A stretch of 64,000 nucleotides of DNA, from the NCBI GenBank assembly GCA_038373885.1, contig JAWZYV010012527.1:186001-250000 (forward strand), in the 5' to 3' direction. Position 1 is the stretch's first letter; every line of letters starts with the position of its first letter. The translations under genes and the position numbers were made by a program. The stretch is from Cheiracanthium punctorium (lineage: Eukaryota; Arthropoda; Arachnida; Araneae; Cheiracanthiidae). The notes under the pieces were generated by a model. The model did no database searches and was not told the DNA's origin. It saw only the letters and a program-made list of their open reading frames with translations. Below are positions 40,885 to 53,344 of this stretch, piece after piece.

Positions 40885-41055
40885 TACCGCCAGTCTACCA
40901 TTATCACCTTGGGCTTTGGCCTAGATTCCCAGCCACTCCGCGAAATGGCCAGCCAAAGTAGAATATACAATATTAATTGCAAGTAATTCGGACTTTGGCC
41001 AAACCTCTTAGCCAAATCGCGAGCTGGCCAAACTTCGGGTTTTGGCCGTAACCTA
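40885..41055 (-). mobile_element. Partial copy or displaced arm of the 38413 element
   Basis: Contains ATACCGCCAG, GGGCTTTGGCC and the inverted terminal sequence ending TTTTGGCCGTAACC, all shared with 38413-39185. It may be the true right end of that element. Confidence 0.45.
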
Positions 41056-41924
41056 TATACTGACGTATTCTTCTATCACTTATCGTGTGACAGTTGTTAA
41101 AAAAATGTCCAAGATTTCGGGATAAAATATAATAATCACTATAATTCACGAAACATTTCAGTCTACAAAATTGTTTTACGTCAACTTCTTCGTAAAAATT
41201 TGTTTCGGTTACTGATAAGACAAACTACGCCAGGGGAAAAAAAAACAAAAAAAAAACATTCATTGAACAAATTAATTTTATTTCCAGTAAATTTCGCACT
41301 ATCTTTTACAAGTGAAGTCTAACAAAATAAAAATAACTAAAAGCTTATACAGCATTATCCGCTACGAAACAGATTGGAAGTAAAAGATTAAAAAAAAAAA
41401 TAAAGTTTGTCACAATTAATAACCATTTTTAACACCATTAACTTTATCAGGAAAAGAAAGGGAAGCGTCGGGAAGTGTTTCACTGGCTTGATAGACTGCG
41501 TAATAACTCACGGGGTTTACAAAAGACCCTATTATTAAGATAGCCGAAGGATATGGCCCGGCTTAATTACTTTAGGAAACGGGGAAAACACACGTAACAT
41601 ACACACACACCCGCGGTCACAAAAATTGTAAAAAGATAATGAGACGCTGTGTCCGTATTTTTTTTTTTAGTTTTTAATCTGGGTGCTTGCTCTCAAGTGT
41701 GCATGCGCTGGTGTGATGTACGTTTATTAATATGCGGGAAATCTATTGATACGGTGAAGTGGTGATTTCGGTGTAGAGATAGAAAATAATAAATTGTACT
41801 TAAAAAAATAAACCTAAAGAAACACACCTTTAAAGCGGACCATATTTGTATACGTACCGCAGTCGGCGAAATTTTGGATGTAGCTTTAAAAAATGCATCG
41901 CTTAATATAATTTTGCGAGACCCT
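41056..41924 (+). other. Intergenic DNA without recognised features
   Basis: AT-rich, with several A runs. No gene or element ends seen. Confidence 0.4.
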
Positions 41925-42462
41925 TTATCCCTTTAAAGTGCAGTGTTCCCGCTCTGGGAACACCCAACTCGGACGTTTTGGAACGTTGGGAACACCCAAC
42001 TCGGACGAGTGTTGCCAGTCACGAAGAATGGATTGGATTTCTATAAAAATAGTGGCGGGTGATCTAGCTCCAGAAGAATCCTTTACTTTTTAAGCATGTC
42101 ATTTCCCGTAAAAAAAAAAAAAAAATGGTTACGATTCTTTTTAACAGCACTGACACCTGCTGAAAAATGGAAGAATGGAGAACAGCTGGACAGATTGCCC
42201 CAATGCTGGAAAAAGGGCAGCCGTTGCCATCGCTCGACAACGACCAGAAAGAGAGGGGACGATCGAAACGTTCATCGCGTGCCACAGATCGAGAGACCCT
42301 TTTTTGACGCAGCTTGCTGTGCGCTGCTTCAAAAAAGGGTCTCTAGATCTGTGGCACGCGATGTACGTTTCGATCATCCGTCCTCTTGCTGGTCGTTCAG
42401 TCGAGCGATGGCAACGACTGCCCTTTTTCCAGCATTGGGAAAGTGTTGCGCCAAAGGGTTAA
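41925..42462 (-). mobile_element. piggyBac-type MITE, family P1, copy 3
   Basis: Inverted relative to copies 1 and 2. The P1 right end (CCCTTTAAAGTGCAGTGTTCC) is at 41929 and the left end (GCGCCAAAGGG then TTAA) at 42450-42462. Both hairpin arms are present (42198-42240 and 42398-42440). A local duplication of the block GGAACACCCAACTCGGACG lies near 41970-42005. The outer TTAA is intact only on the right; the left reads TTAT. Confidence 0.7.
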
Positions 42463-43162
42463 TGTAATTTTGTGAGACCGCATCGTATGTTATTTCCATC
42501 TTTTAAGTACAGAGTAAGCCATTATAAATGTCTATGTACATATCGTAATGTGCTTGAAATGGATGAAACAGCCCTAAATTGCCAGATTTCGTCATGGATT
42601 GGGATTTTTTTGATTGTTCCTGTAAAAAAATGATCCATTTTACTTCCATCATTGCCGTATTCTCATCGATTTTTCGCGTACCTGCAAAATTCTAAGTTCG
42701 TTGGATATTTGAAAGTGACTGAAAATTAAATTGCTTGATTCCGTTATATTCATAAACACACACATGCATATGAAAGTAATACAATCCTGGTTAAAGAGCC
42801 GGCTTTCCTTACCATATTCCTTCATTTTTAAGAATGAAAAAAAAAACTGTTTTTAATTGGGTTGGCCACTGTGCTTCCGCCGTATTGTGAACTTTTCAAA
42901 AGTTTATTTTTCAATGCAAATAATGGACTGTTAATCAAGAGCTCATTAATCAAGAGTCTATTCTCTCTTTAGTAAGAATTTGTTCAGAACGTTGAACAAG
43001 ATTTTCAATACCACGTTGGTAGAAATCGCCAAAGGGTGCCTCTGAGGAGGAGAAAACAATTTTAAAAAAATTCAATTTGACCTTTCTACCAGAAACGCTC
43101 AAGCGAAAAAATAATTTTTCACTGCAATGGCGTTCTTTCAAATCGAACAACGTAAATATAGT
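42463..43162 (+). other. Intergenic DNA without recognised features
   Basis: Nothing beyond AT-rich sequence and short A runs. Confidence 0.4.
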
Positions 43163-43666
43163 AAAAATCTGGAGTGACTCCACTCGACTTTCCGAACACT
43201 TACGATTAAGATCATGACCATGCATTTAAATAAATTTTAATCGATGAATCATTCAAACATAGATACCAAATTGAAGCTCGATCGAATGTCCCGTTTAAAC
43301 GCTAGCGCACTTTCCAAAATTTTCCTCCATAGGCTATAATGGAAAAGAAATCTTGGTCGTAGCCCTGTAGAAAAACTGTAAGTCCTATACACATCCAAAT
43401 CAATACCGGTCTTGCGAAGGTGGTTTATAACTTATATACCCAATTTGAGCTCAATCGCATGCCCCGTTCAGGAGCTATCGTGTTCACTCACATACACACA
43501 AACACACATACACACACACATACACACATGCATACATACATCTCGTAAAAATAGCATAAATGAATTCAGAAGACCTCAAAACGTGTCAATACACCCAAAT
43601 CTCGAATTCGAATTTTTTCATGATTACAATACTTTCCTTACAGGGTACATGTTCGGAAAGTAAAAA
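43163..43666. mobile_element. Dispersed repeat with internal 175-bp units, copy 2
   Basis: Same ends as 39360-40010. The first 120 bp are nearly identical. Only one full internal unit and one partial are present. A longer (CA)n/(CATA)n microsatellite lies at about 43487-43542. Confidence 0.75.
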
Positions 43667-44289
43667 GTCATTTTTCGTATGTCTTTTCAATGCTAGCATC
43701 ACTATTTTAAAACTCTTCTTAACATTATAAATGAAACTTTTTTGAAAAATTATTTTGTATCCGGTGAAAAGCATCTATTTTTTTACATATAAATGACAAT
43801 TACTAATTCTTTCTTCATATTAAATATTATTAATATAGTTTAAAATCTTACCATTGGAAACATGTTCTATTTGTTTACTTTGTTTCCATATTGTTTCTGA
43901 AATATTTTTCATCCATTCATGCTGGTATCTGTGAACCCAAAACTACTACTATTATTATTAATTAAAGGTAGAATTAATCGTTTTGACTCCAAAATGACAT
44001 TTCGAATCAATTTTTCCGTAAAAAATGGCGTGAAATGGACAAAAGCATATATGCTATGGTGGGCATTAAAGGGTTAAAATAAACAATTTCCCACGAACTC
44101 CGTTCCCCGTCCTCCCTTGGCGAATTGCCTGGATGCGGGCCTGATTTGAATTGAAGCAGAGGCGAATTTACAAATTGACCATCTGTCGGCTCAACCCTAT
44201 CACTGCCTTATTCTATCGCCATTCGAAAATTGGACGCAGTGGGCTACAGCCTGTAGCTAGTCTATTTAGAAACGAGCCGCTGCGAATGG

Positions 44290-44446
44290 TAGGGGCATAG
44301 CCAAAAGGTAGACAGGGGGCCAGGGCACCCCCCAGAAATTTCTGATTTTTGTTAGCTGTATGTCCACAAATCGAGCATTTTTTGTGAGAAGTTCTACCTT
44401 TATCTCCTTTTGGACACCCGAAAAGCTTTTTCTCGTTACGTCCCTG
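44290..44446. mobile_element. hAT-type MITE, somewhat decayed
   Basis: The left end AGGGGCATAGCCAA matches the hAT MITE at 59659, and the right end is CGTTACGTCCCTG. The flanks GCGAATGG and GCGAAGTGG are similar but not identical, as expected of an old 8-bp duplication. Length 157 bp. Confidence 0.55.
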
Positions 44447-44809
44447 GCGAAGTGGATAGAACGGAGAGAGTTTAGTTCCGTTCTGAACTAAAAGAAAAAG
44501 AAAGAACGGAGGGGAGCAAATGTTTGATTGATTGAAGACTTTAAAAACATAAACTGTGTTCACACACCCAATGAAGGGTGACTGTTTCCACTCCAACGTC
44601 CAACTATTGCGTTATTCGGATAGTAATTTCGTTTTTTTTCCTCACCGCAGAGAAAGAGGGAGATACTCCGGTATTAAACCGACAAAAGGTAATGGGGAAC
44701 AGTGGATAATATTGCGGTTCTCAAGCCTCTTCCAATCTATCGTTCGGTCGAGCACAGCCAAATATCCCCATTCAAATGCATTGTACGGTGGGAAGCGCTG
44801 GATGTGGAC

Positions 44810-44975
44810 AATGGCCTTTAAGGCAATCGTGCACGAAAACCTGCGAATAACAACTCGCGAGATCGTTGAAAGACTCGGTGGATCGAATTCGACCGTTCAC
44901 GATCCTTTGAAACGCCTCAAAGCTCGACCTGTGGGTTCCTCGTGTTCTTAAAAATAAAACGAAATGGCTTTCCGA
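44810..44975 (+). pseudogene. Fragment of a mariner transposase N-terminal domain
   Basis: One frame gives LKAIVHENLRITTREIVERL, then Gly-Gly-Ser-Asn-Ser-Thr-Val-His and LKRL. This is the second helix-turn-helix region of mariner transposases (TTREIAERL...STV..HLKRLG). A frameshift after Lys-Ala leads to Leu-Trp-Val-Pro-Arg-Val-Leu-Lys, the WVPHEL motif. No catalytic region follows. Confidence 0.65.
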
Positions 44976-45773
44976 ATAACACCCTACGACAGGAATTCCG
45001 ACATCCGCATCAAAAATAACTGCCAATTATTTCGCGCGCCCGATTAGAGGATATTTCACTTCCGAAATTTCCCGATACGCCATTTTTTTTTTCCCTTGCC
45101 TTCTCTCTCACTTTAATCTTCAATTACTGTCCCATCAGCAGCACTCAGTTTTCCCCCCATTAGTCCCAATTACTTCGCTCATTACCGCTGCGAGTGAGCA
45201 CAAAAATTTCTCATTAACCAAGGGAAAAAAAGTAAAAAGGGATGACGTCTCCGCTCCCCTCCTTCTGTTTCCTGGAATGCCCTGTAGCAGTTTCGCGTAA
45301 CTAACTCCCTTCCTCTCTCTCTCTTTTTATTTGATTAACAGCACAGACTTGCACTGTTCATCATTTTTCACAACAACAGCAAGAAGAAGAAATGAGTGGT
45401 ACAATACAAATAGCTCGGAGGAGTTGGGAAGGAGGGGGGGGGGGAGGAACCTTCTCCGAAGAGTGGGTGTAAGGTTGAAGAGTTAATATGGAGACGGGGG
45501 TTTGTGGGGGAGGGGGGATCGGGGGTGCAAACTAATCTGCAGGTATTATTACTTTTTCCGTGAAAAGTTATAAGTAATCGGACGGTAAACGCATTTTAGT
45601 GAGGGAAAAAGTTTTGCTGTTTGTTGGGGGGGGGGGGGGGATGTAATCTGACTTTAATGATCCCCGGCCTGAAAGAAAAAGGGCAAAGCTGTGTTGTTTG
45701 ATTGCTGAGGTTTCTTTTGCACTCCGTACCAGAGGGCCGATATAGCGACTTTTTAAACTTTTTAACCAGGTTC
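44976..45773 (+). other. Intergenic DNA, G- and T-rich low-complexity patches
   Basis: G runs at about 45434-45444, 45508-45521 and 45626-45641. No gene. Confidence 0.4.
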
Positions 45774-46095
45774 TTAACCCTTCCGATACCGATCTCCAGT
45801 TTTATGTCTTTGAAGCTTAACCGTTTCCCAATGCCGACTAAAGTGCAGCCGCTGCCATCGCTCGATTTAACTACCAGCAACAAGGCGTATGATCGCATCG
45901 CGTGCCGCAGAGCTCAAGACTGGCTGTGCGGCCACCACACAGCCGGCTGTGCAAAGAAAACTTCTTCAGCTCTGTGGCGCCGGATGGTCGATTCGACAGA
46001 CCGCCCTGGTTGCTGGTAGTTAAATCGAGCCATGGCAACGGCTGCACTTTTTTCGGTATCGGGCAGTCTATTTAGTTGCTAGGAGCATTAAGATA
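45774..46095 (+). mobile_element. piggyBac-type MITE, family P1, diverged copy 4
   Basis: Starts at TTAACCC (45774). The left arm, from CAGCCGCTGCCATCGCTCGA (about 45847), is inverted at 46019-46055 (TCGAGCCATGGCAACGGCTG). The right half of the family sequence is missing, so no right end is seen. Confidence 0.6.
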
Positions 46096-47932
46096 TCAGA
46101 AACATACGTAAAGTTTTTCAGCCGTTTGAGTGTTCTCATTTCTATATAGAATAAGCAAAGAAAGTAGATGTTTATGAGCGGCATATATTTTCAGTATTTG
46201 TATGAGTGACGATTTCTATGCCATGTTTTCTCAATAAAAAGCTATCTCTTTTTTTAATACAATTATTTTTCTTTAATATTATTATACGTATTGTTATTCT
46301 GTCTTGAGATCTTAGGCATTACCAATCATTCTTTTCAGCAATGACTATTATAACATAAAGTACAACTAAGAGTACAACAACAACCTAGCAGAGTGTATTA
46401 TCTGACAGACTTAAAGAGCAGAACAATTTGTACAGCAGGAGGAAGCAGTGTCCAAAAATAAATACATGTGGTCAACTATTTTAAACGTTCAACCTTCATG
46501 ATGTACAGTCCGTGATCGAAAATTATGTTAATAGAAAAGGAGGGGGGGAGTCTTCATAGTGTGTAAGTAAATCTCGTAGATTTTCGACCACAAGGTCAGT
46601 ACTGGCCGGAGAAAACCTGTCCTGTACGGGTGGCAAAATGGTCATAAATCCCAAAAACTACCTAACAATTACCCGTTAAGATTGAAAAAATAATCGGAAA
46701 ACTATGCAAAACAATTAATTTACTATTTTGAGTCACTAGCTGAATTTGGAAAGAAAAAGTAAATACAAAAGTAAAAAATACTAGCAACGAAAAAATAAAT
46801 TTTATGTTAAAGTTGAAAATGACAAGCTTAAAATTTATATACATATATATATTATTATGTCTTTGGCAATATTTGATTTTGTAATTCAGTACATACATAT
46901 ACTTTACATGTTCTTGAATATCTCTACGAAATTTAGGTGCAATTGTTTGCCTATCGCAGTTTCACAAAACATTTAAACTTTGTGTGGTAATACTAACTCT
47001 CAATAATGTTTTGTTTTACTGGAACATAAAACGCTGTTGTGGCCAAGTTTCCTTAGATTTCTAAGCAAAAAATGTAAAGGATGTACTAGTTAATTCCGAA
47101 ATTGTACACCGAAAGCTTTACTTATAATTACTTTTATTATTTTATGTATTTTTAATACATGATATTAAGAAATATGGTCTTTTAAGGCATATCTTAGAAT
47201 AAATTGTATCGATAAATTTTGAATCCAAAAATTTTTGGTTTGAACTTTCAAAAACTTTCGCTTTCACTCTGAAGTTTGAACTGAAAAGTTATAGAACTCC
47301 GAGTCTAAAGTTAATTTAAAATTCATGTTAGTGCTGTGTTTACAGTATTCACATTGATCTGTAGACTGTATTATCATGTAAAAGTACTGCAAAAAATGTA
47401 TACTCCGCCTATTGTGTATTCAAGATTCAGTCAATGAAATAGTTACTTTAATTTGTCATTGAGACGAAAATGAAACAGAAAAAATTATCAATAATTTCAA
47501 CTTAAACGAGTGAAATTAAAACTTCTGCTCAAAGTTTATTATTGCATAAGTTACGAGTCAGAGTTATGTCAGTAAATGTAAAATTTTGCTTAATTTCTAT
47601 ACAAAATTACCTATTTAATTTTTTTAATAAGAAATTATGAAAATTATGTTTATTTTCATGACTTTAAGTCATATTTCAACTACAAATATGCATATTTAAT
47701 ACATAGTCTTTCGAGAGATTAATTTGCTCACAATTAGGTTAAATAAAATTAAACAAGGAAAGTTCCTAAAAATTCTCCTAAAATAAAATACGTCAAAATA
47801 GCAAAAATCCTTAAATAAACAAAATTATAAGCGAATCAAAAAAAAATATTTAGGTATGCCTAAACCAGTATGCAACAAAAGCACGTTGTTTCAAGTTACT
47901 GCATAGCATACACTTACTCCAGAAAGGCGATA
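46096..47932 (+). other. Intergenic DNA, very AT-rich
   Basis: No gene, repeat boundaries or structure recognised beyond a short (TA)n near 46840. Confidence 0.4.
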
Positions 47933-48784
47933 GTGGTACCTTGAGATGAGACTTCCAGTTCGCTACAAGACCGAACTTGTGTTATTCAAAATAATCTTTT
48001 TTCGAATCCATTCTTACCACATGAAACGCCATTGACCACTGTAAGAACTAAATAAACTCTTCCAATTCTTATGTAATTATGTTTGGATAATATAAAAGCT
48101 CATTATATAGATTGAAGTTAAATCCCAATAAAATTAATGGGGTGAACCAGAGAGTATGAACTGACTAGAGACTGCATTGCCATAAAAAAAAGAAAAAAAA
48201 ACATGTTGGAAATGTGAGGTAAGGATGAACCTCATAACTTGTCTCATGGAAAAGTGCAGCAAAACTAGACTTGGCGCTTTATTGTCTTATTTGACTAGTG
48301 GTAAGGGTAAAGTACCAGCCAGACTGACTGTCAACATACGCATGACAAATCCTCTGCCATAAAAAAGTCCCTTCAAAGGAGTAGTGGATGTGAATATGTT
48401 GAAAAAGTCTTCATAGAATTCACTAGTGAAATGTTAATTTTAGAGCCTTTCTCAAACCTTGAATTGCGTTCATATGCGGAACATATGTACCATTTTTTCT
48501 TAAAAATAGAAGGATGAAAACAGAAATAAGCACACTGGCCGAAAATGCTCCGTAAAAAATTAAGGCGAGTAAGAATGATACGCGCGAGATCTCGCCTCAA
48601 GTCAGTTGCAGGGACAAGTGCCCCAAGTTAGGATTGCTCTCCATCTGAGTATCTAATTTATAATTTGAATTCAAAATCTGGATCTAGGGATAACTCGCAT
48701 CTCAATGCATAAATAAATAATACATATATATAATAATATAAAATAAATGCACGTTTGGACACTTTTATCTCGAGGTACCACTCT
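47933..48784. mobile_element. DNA-transposon-like element ending GTGGTACCT
   Basis: The left GTGGTACCTTGAGATGAGA and inverted right GTGGTACCTCGAGATAAAA ends form a terminal inverted repeat of about 17 bp. TA lies near each end. Length about 850 bp, without transposase. The termini are of a Tc1/mariner (Tigger-like) type; this is inferred. Confidence 0.5.
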
Positions 48785-50873
48785 ATTATGAAAACAATAA
48801 ACTCAGCATGTATAGATATATATTTAAAAATTGAGTGTATTTTTCCAGTTTCAGAACAGATTGAAATGAGAGTAAAAAATATGAATATTGCTCAATGTGA
48901 TATATGTATGGAAGTGAAACGACGTTAAGCGAATTATGAACTATGCATCCCTGAATAGTATTTTAATAGTTGAAATAAAAATGAATTAAATACTATGGAA
49001 AACTGTTATATATGTGTGTGTGTTTGAGAAATATTTTTTGCTTGCATTTCCTTGTCAAAGTTACGAATGTTTTTGAAATGTTGAAAAATTGTGTTGATAT
49101 GTACATGTTAAACCTGCTGGTGTTTGATAATCAATTGTATTCTATATCTGAGATGAAAATTTACTAGAAGTACTAAAAGTGTTTGTATACTGATGATTCA
49201 CACAGATTCATTTACCTTCGACTCACTGAAAATTAATCATTGCAGAGATTACACTATGAAGTTCTATGCAGCACTGACAGAAACTTTACCCGAATTTGTG
49301 GCAATCACTTTGCAGCCGTTCAGTAGTCATTTACCTCTAATCAATCCAGTCAGTTACAGATGTGTGCAAAATATAGTATCCGGCTTGATTATCCGACATA
49401 TATGGGAGCAGGCAACTGCCAGATTATCGAGTGTATAGAAAATTTCAAATACAATGCACCTTTTTTTTTCAGGAGGAAATGGGACTTATTGTGGTTATGA
49501 AAAATAATCATTAATTTCTTTGATTTAAAAATTTTATCAAAAACTCAAGTATAGTAAAAGTTTAAGCAGTAGGACGTCATCCCTTGCGGTGCCATCGTGA
49601 GCAAAGAATGAAATCGGAACATGTGTTTCTCGAAAGCGCTTGATTACCAAACATGCCGGACTAACCAACGGCCGGATTATCAAGATTGCATTGTAGGGAT
49701 TGGGTTTAGAGATCTAGAGGTCAAAAGACATCACCATGGGACTGCTTGAGGGAAGTCTAAAGTAAATACAAAATTTCATTCTGTAGAAATTAGTAATTTT
49801 AAAAGTGAACAGATTTGTTTGCTGTACTCATTGTTGTAACAGGTTCCCAGTCTAGAGCCATTTCAGTCAATGAATAGGCCTTATGATATAGTACATGAAC
49901 GGTTACCTAATTGTACAGTGGAGTAACTGGTTATTATACTTACAAGTGAGGGTTGTGTTTGTAGATTAAGGCCAATTGACTGCTCTAGACCTATAGGGGT
50001 ATTGTCCTCCCTCAGATACAAGTAAGGGGAAAAGAAAAAACTGAAAACGGGTCAAGTTTCTGTCAATGTACACTCCATGACTGTCCTCACAAAACCTACG
50101 TCATTGCTATCCCTGTGTCAATGAGATACATGGCAAAAATTCCTTAATATATATCTGCTTTTTATATTATTCTAAAGAAGAATGTTAAACGACTAGAAGC
50201 AAACATTCTTTTACCTATTTATATTAACTAAAACTAGCTAAATCAACTAGATAGGTGGGACGACAGTCCCTAAATCTTAAAGTCGCGTTTGCAATGAGAG
50301 AGAGAATAAAATATGTCGGTCTGTATTTCACGGATGCAAGGACAGCAAACATTCGATTGTTAAAATTGGGTACAGTCGAACCTCCAAATTACGGTGATCG
50401 CTCAGTGACGATATAACAGAGTAGTCGAAAAAATGCAAAAGTAAACAAGAGAACATGCGCATAGTGTGTGCGTTCCTTTAAACTGAAGACAAGAGCAGAA
50501 ATAAAAAAATCAAAATCGTAGAACTTCACTTGGATGTCGCATTTTTCGGAAAACATCACGCAAGCAGTCGAGACATCCCAAGTAAATAGATGCGATGAAT
50601 CATGACAAACGCATAGATCATGGAACAACATCCAACAGACGTTTCTGTGAGCCTAATTTGTCCATGTACCGTCGTCCACGAGAATCTTGGATATCAACTC
50701 CCGAAATCGATATCGTTTCGTAAAAAAAAATTAATTTTGTGAGACCCTCTAAAAGTTTTTACTAAATGCTCTTCTCAAGCTCCAGAACGGCCCGTGTGAC
50801 AAGATTCCTCTTTAGTTAAAGAGGAATCTGTTATTAGCGTTTATATTTGTTAGTTTCGCTATAGCTCGCCCTT
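48785..50873 (+). other. Intergenic DNA without gene
   Basis: Tigger-type terminal fragments without partners occur near 49380 and 49670 (ATTATCCGAC, CGGATTATC) and at 50372 (CAGTCGAACCTCCAAATTAC). Otherwise AT-rich. Confidence 0.4.
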
Positions 50874-51120
50874 TGATGGCGCTGTAGCGTATCGTTTAAT
50901 TCGCCACTAGATGGCACTGCAGCGTACCTTAACGATTTTTGCTATGAAAATTGGTACGCATAGGTATTTGAACATGAGACTATTTTGATGCTATACATTT
51001 TGCAATAACTTTGACAGTAGATGGCGCTGCGCCGAATCATCTTCTTCACCGTTCAAACGATCGCCATGAAAGAATATACGCATGATTATTTGAACACAGA
51101 TAATATTCATGCGCCATCCA
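50874..51120. repeat. Diverged tandem repeats with GATGGC(G/A)CTG motif
   Basis: GATGGCGCTGTAGCGTA, GATGGCACTGCAGCGTA and GATGGCGCTGCGCCGA occur at about 50876, 50913 and 51013. They are followed by related stretches (GCTATGAAAATTGGTACGCAT..., GCCATGAAAGAATATACGCAT..., TTTGAACA). An old local tandem duplication is likely. Confidence 0.5.
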
Positions 51121-51522
51121 TTTGGCTATATCTGTTTATTATGATAAATAGTAATTGCAGCAAACCGTAATATAAAAAAAAAAAAAAATCCATTCATTCC
51201 CGTGTGAAGAACGGGGCCTATTCTATTGTGGTTGAAATGGATTGATATTTCTGACGCAGACCATCCTGTTTTGAGAGTCTTTTGAGAGCTTCTGTGGAAG
51301 AATTGCAAATGCTACATGCTTTTCCCTTTCTTTATAGAGAGCTTTATTCGTAATCCTTTTTTCTTTTTAAATAATTCGCTAGTTTCTCTGATTGAGATAA
51401 ATTTTGAATCTCCTCCCTTGCGAAAAATATTAATTTGACACTATATAATAAAACACGATAACATTTTCTTATGAATGCTTACTTTAAAAGGTTAAAAAAA
51501 AAATAGTTGATTCAGAGTTTAA

Positions 51523-51757
51523 CCCATAAAGCGCCAAAGCTCCCGTTACGGGAACATTTATTATATATATTTTTTCTTAAAATATTTTAACGCAATTTAT
51601 GAAATACACATTTTATAAAAACATTTACACTATAGGGTGTGTTATATAGTGTAAATGTTTATATAAAATGTGTATTTCGTGAATTGCGTTAAAATATTTT
51701 AAGAAAAAAAAATATATAATAGATGTTCCCGTAACGGGAGCTTTGGCGGTTAATGGG
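51523..51757. mobile_element. Foldback MITE flanked by TTAA, family P3
   Basis: The 235-bp element is almost one perfect inverted repeat: the left arm starts CCCATAAAGCGCCAAAGCTC and the right arm mirrors it to the end, with small indels near the outer end. TTAA occurs on both sides (51519-51522, 51758-51761). A second palindrome TCCCGTTACGGGA lies in each arm. Non-coding; TTAA plus CCC indicates piggyBac-type mobilisation. Confidence 0.85.
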
Positions 51758-51761
51758 TTAA

Positions 51762-53344
51762 CGTCCTTGCTTAGCGAGATTTCAAAAATCGCCAACTTGG
51801 CGTAGGTGTAGGGGGCTACATTTGCAACACATGGTGCTACACAATAGCCAAAAGCACGCAGATCTAGAAATTTCGAATCTTTAAAGAAGTAAATAAATGC
51901 GAATAATTAAACCATCTCATAAATAGATAAGAAATAAAAATTTTAAAATGACCAAAGTTGATCGTACATTAATCCGAATTCTGCAGAAATAAAACTGATC
52001 TCAATGGTTACTGCATATTTCCAAATTAGATACATTTGAATATGTATTCGCCTAATTCTAGAAGTGGTACTCAATTGCAAAAAAAATTGCGTCTCGAAAA
52101 CATTCTTGACTTAAGCGTGACATTCGAAATATGGAGGTACGATTGTATATCATATGAAGCATGTTCTAAATTATGACACCGTTTTTGCAACTACCTTCTC
52201 CTCTCTATTTACTGTACAAAAGAATGTTTTACATGCATTGATTTTATATCTTACACTTTTGTTCACGACCCTTTATATTTATGTTCAACTCTGTGTACAT
52301 ACGTACTGTGAAACCATAGCAGAAACGAACTTCTCAAGGAACTGCCGAGAAAGACCGTCGCTCTGCACTTACGGTCATCACACCCTTTTCGGACGATTCT
52401 TTCGCTGACTTTTCAGCAAGACGGTCTTCTGCCGCACCCACCCCTTCGATATAATGGACCTACTACACTAATCGTTCTACGCTGGCAAGATTGTGGACAT
52501 CCCAAGATGAGTAAATATCTTTAACCAAAAAAAAAAAAAAAAAAAAAAAAGCCTAAGATCAAAGATTTTGCCGTGTGTTAACAAGTTTATACTGATGTTT
52601 CTAAGTGACTAATAAATCTGTATGTTTGGCAAATTTTTCATTGACTTTTTTGTTCATTCTTGTCTTTGGTGTAAACAAGATGTCCGCACAAACAACACAA
52701 ACAGGCAAAAAAATATGGATTCAGTAAAAATATATATCAAATTTTGGTTTCTTATTTAGTAAATTAGATTTATTTTTCAAAGTGATACATTTATTTACAA
52801 ATACATTTAAAAAATGAATGATTAAATAAATGTACAGGCAGCTTACACAGGTTTTGGCACCCAGTGTGTTGTTGAAACAACCAAGTTTAGTGGTTATATG
52901 TATGTATGTAATATAAAAATCCTTTTAGGATTTTTATATGAAGTTTTCCGGATTCATATTTACATTTGTCATCAATATTAATCTTGTTCATTTAAAATCA
53001 AAGCTTGAAAAAGGCAAGCGAAAATACCGCTTCTGTCGCTCAGTTCACAGGAAGCTCGACATCGGAAGTGTGGGGTTGTCTGTAATACCTGTATTTATAT
53101 AGGGGACGAAGAAGCTACAAGGAGCTTCTAGAAGAATGTATCCCTCGAAAATTCCACATAAAGCGGGAATTTTGATTACGTCATAGAAGAGAAATGTTTG
53201 GCTATTGTTCATGTTAATACAGAAAAACTAACTTTACAAGCCCCATTGGGAAAATCGTGCCAAATGACATAAATGTCGCCAAGGGGCGCCGATTTTTGGC
53301 GAAATATCGCCTAATTAGGCGCCAAAAATGAAGTTACCGAAGGC
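51762..53344 (+). other. Intergenic DNA without gene
   Basis: Contains an A run at 52527-52550 and a small hairpin at 52914-52938 (AAAATCCTTTTAGGATTTT). Nothing else. Confidence 0.4.

Noticed and set aside
44213..44596. 127-codon minus-strand frame
   Set aside because: It runs through the hAT MITE at 44290-44446, so it is chance coding.
50372..50402. Tigger-type terminal sequence CAGTCGAACCTCC...
   Set aside because: No inverted partner was found within the next few kilobases, so no element could be delimited.
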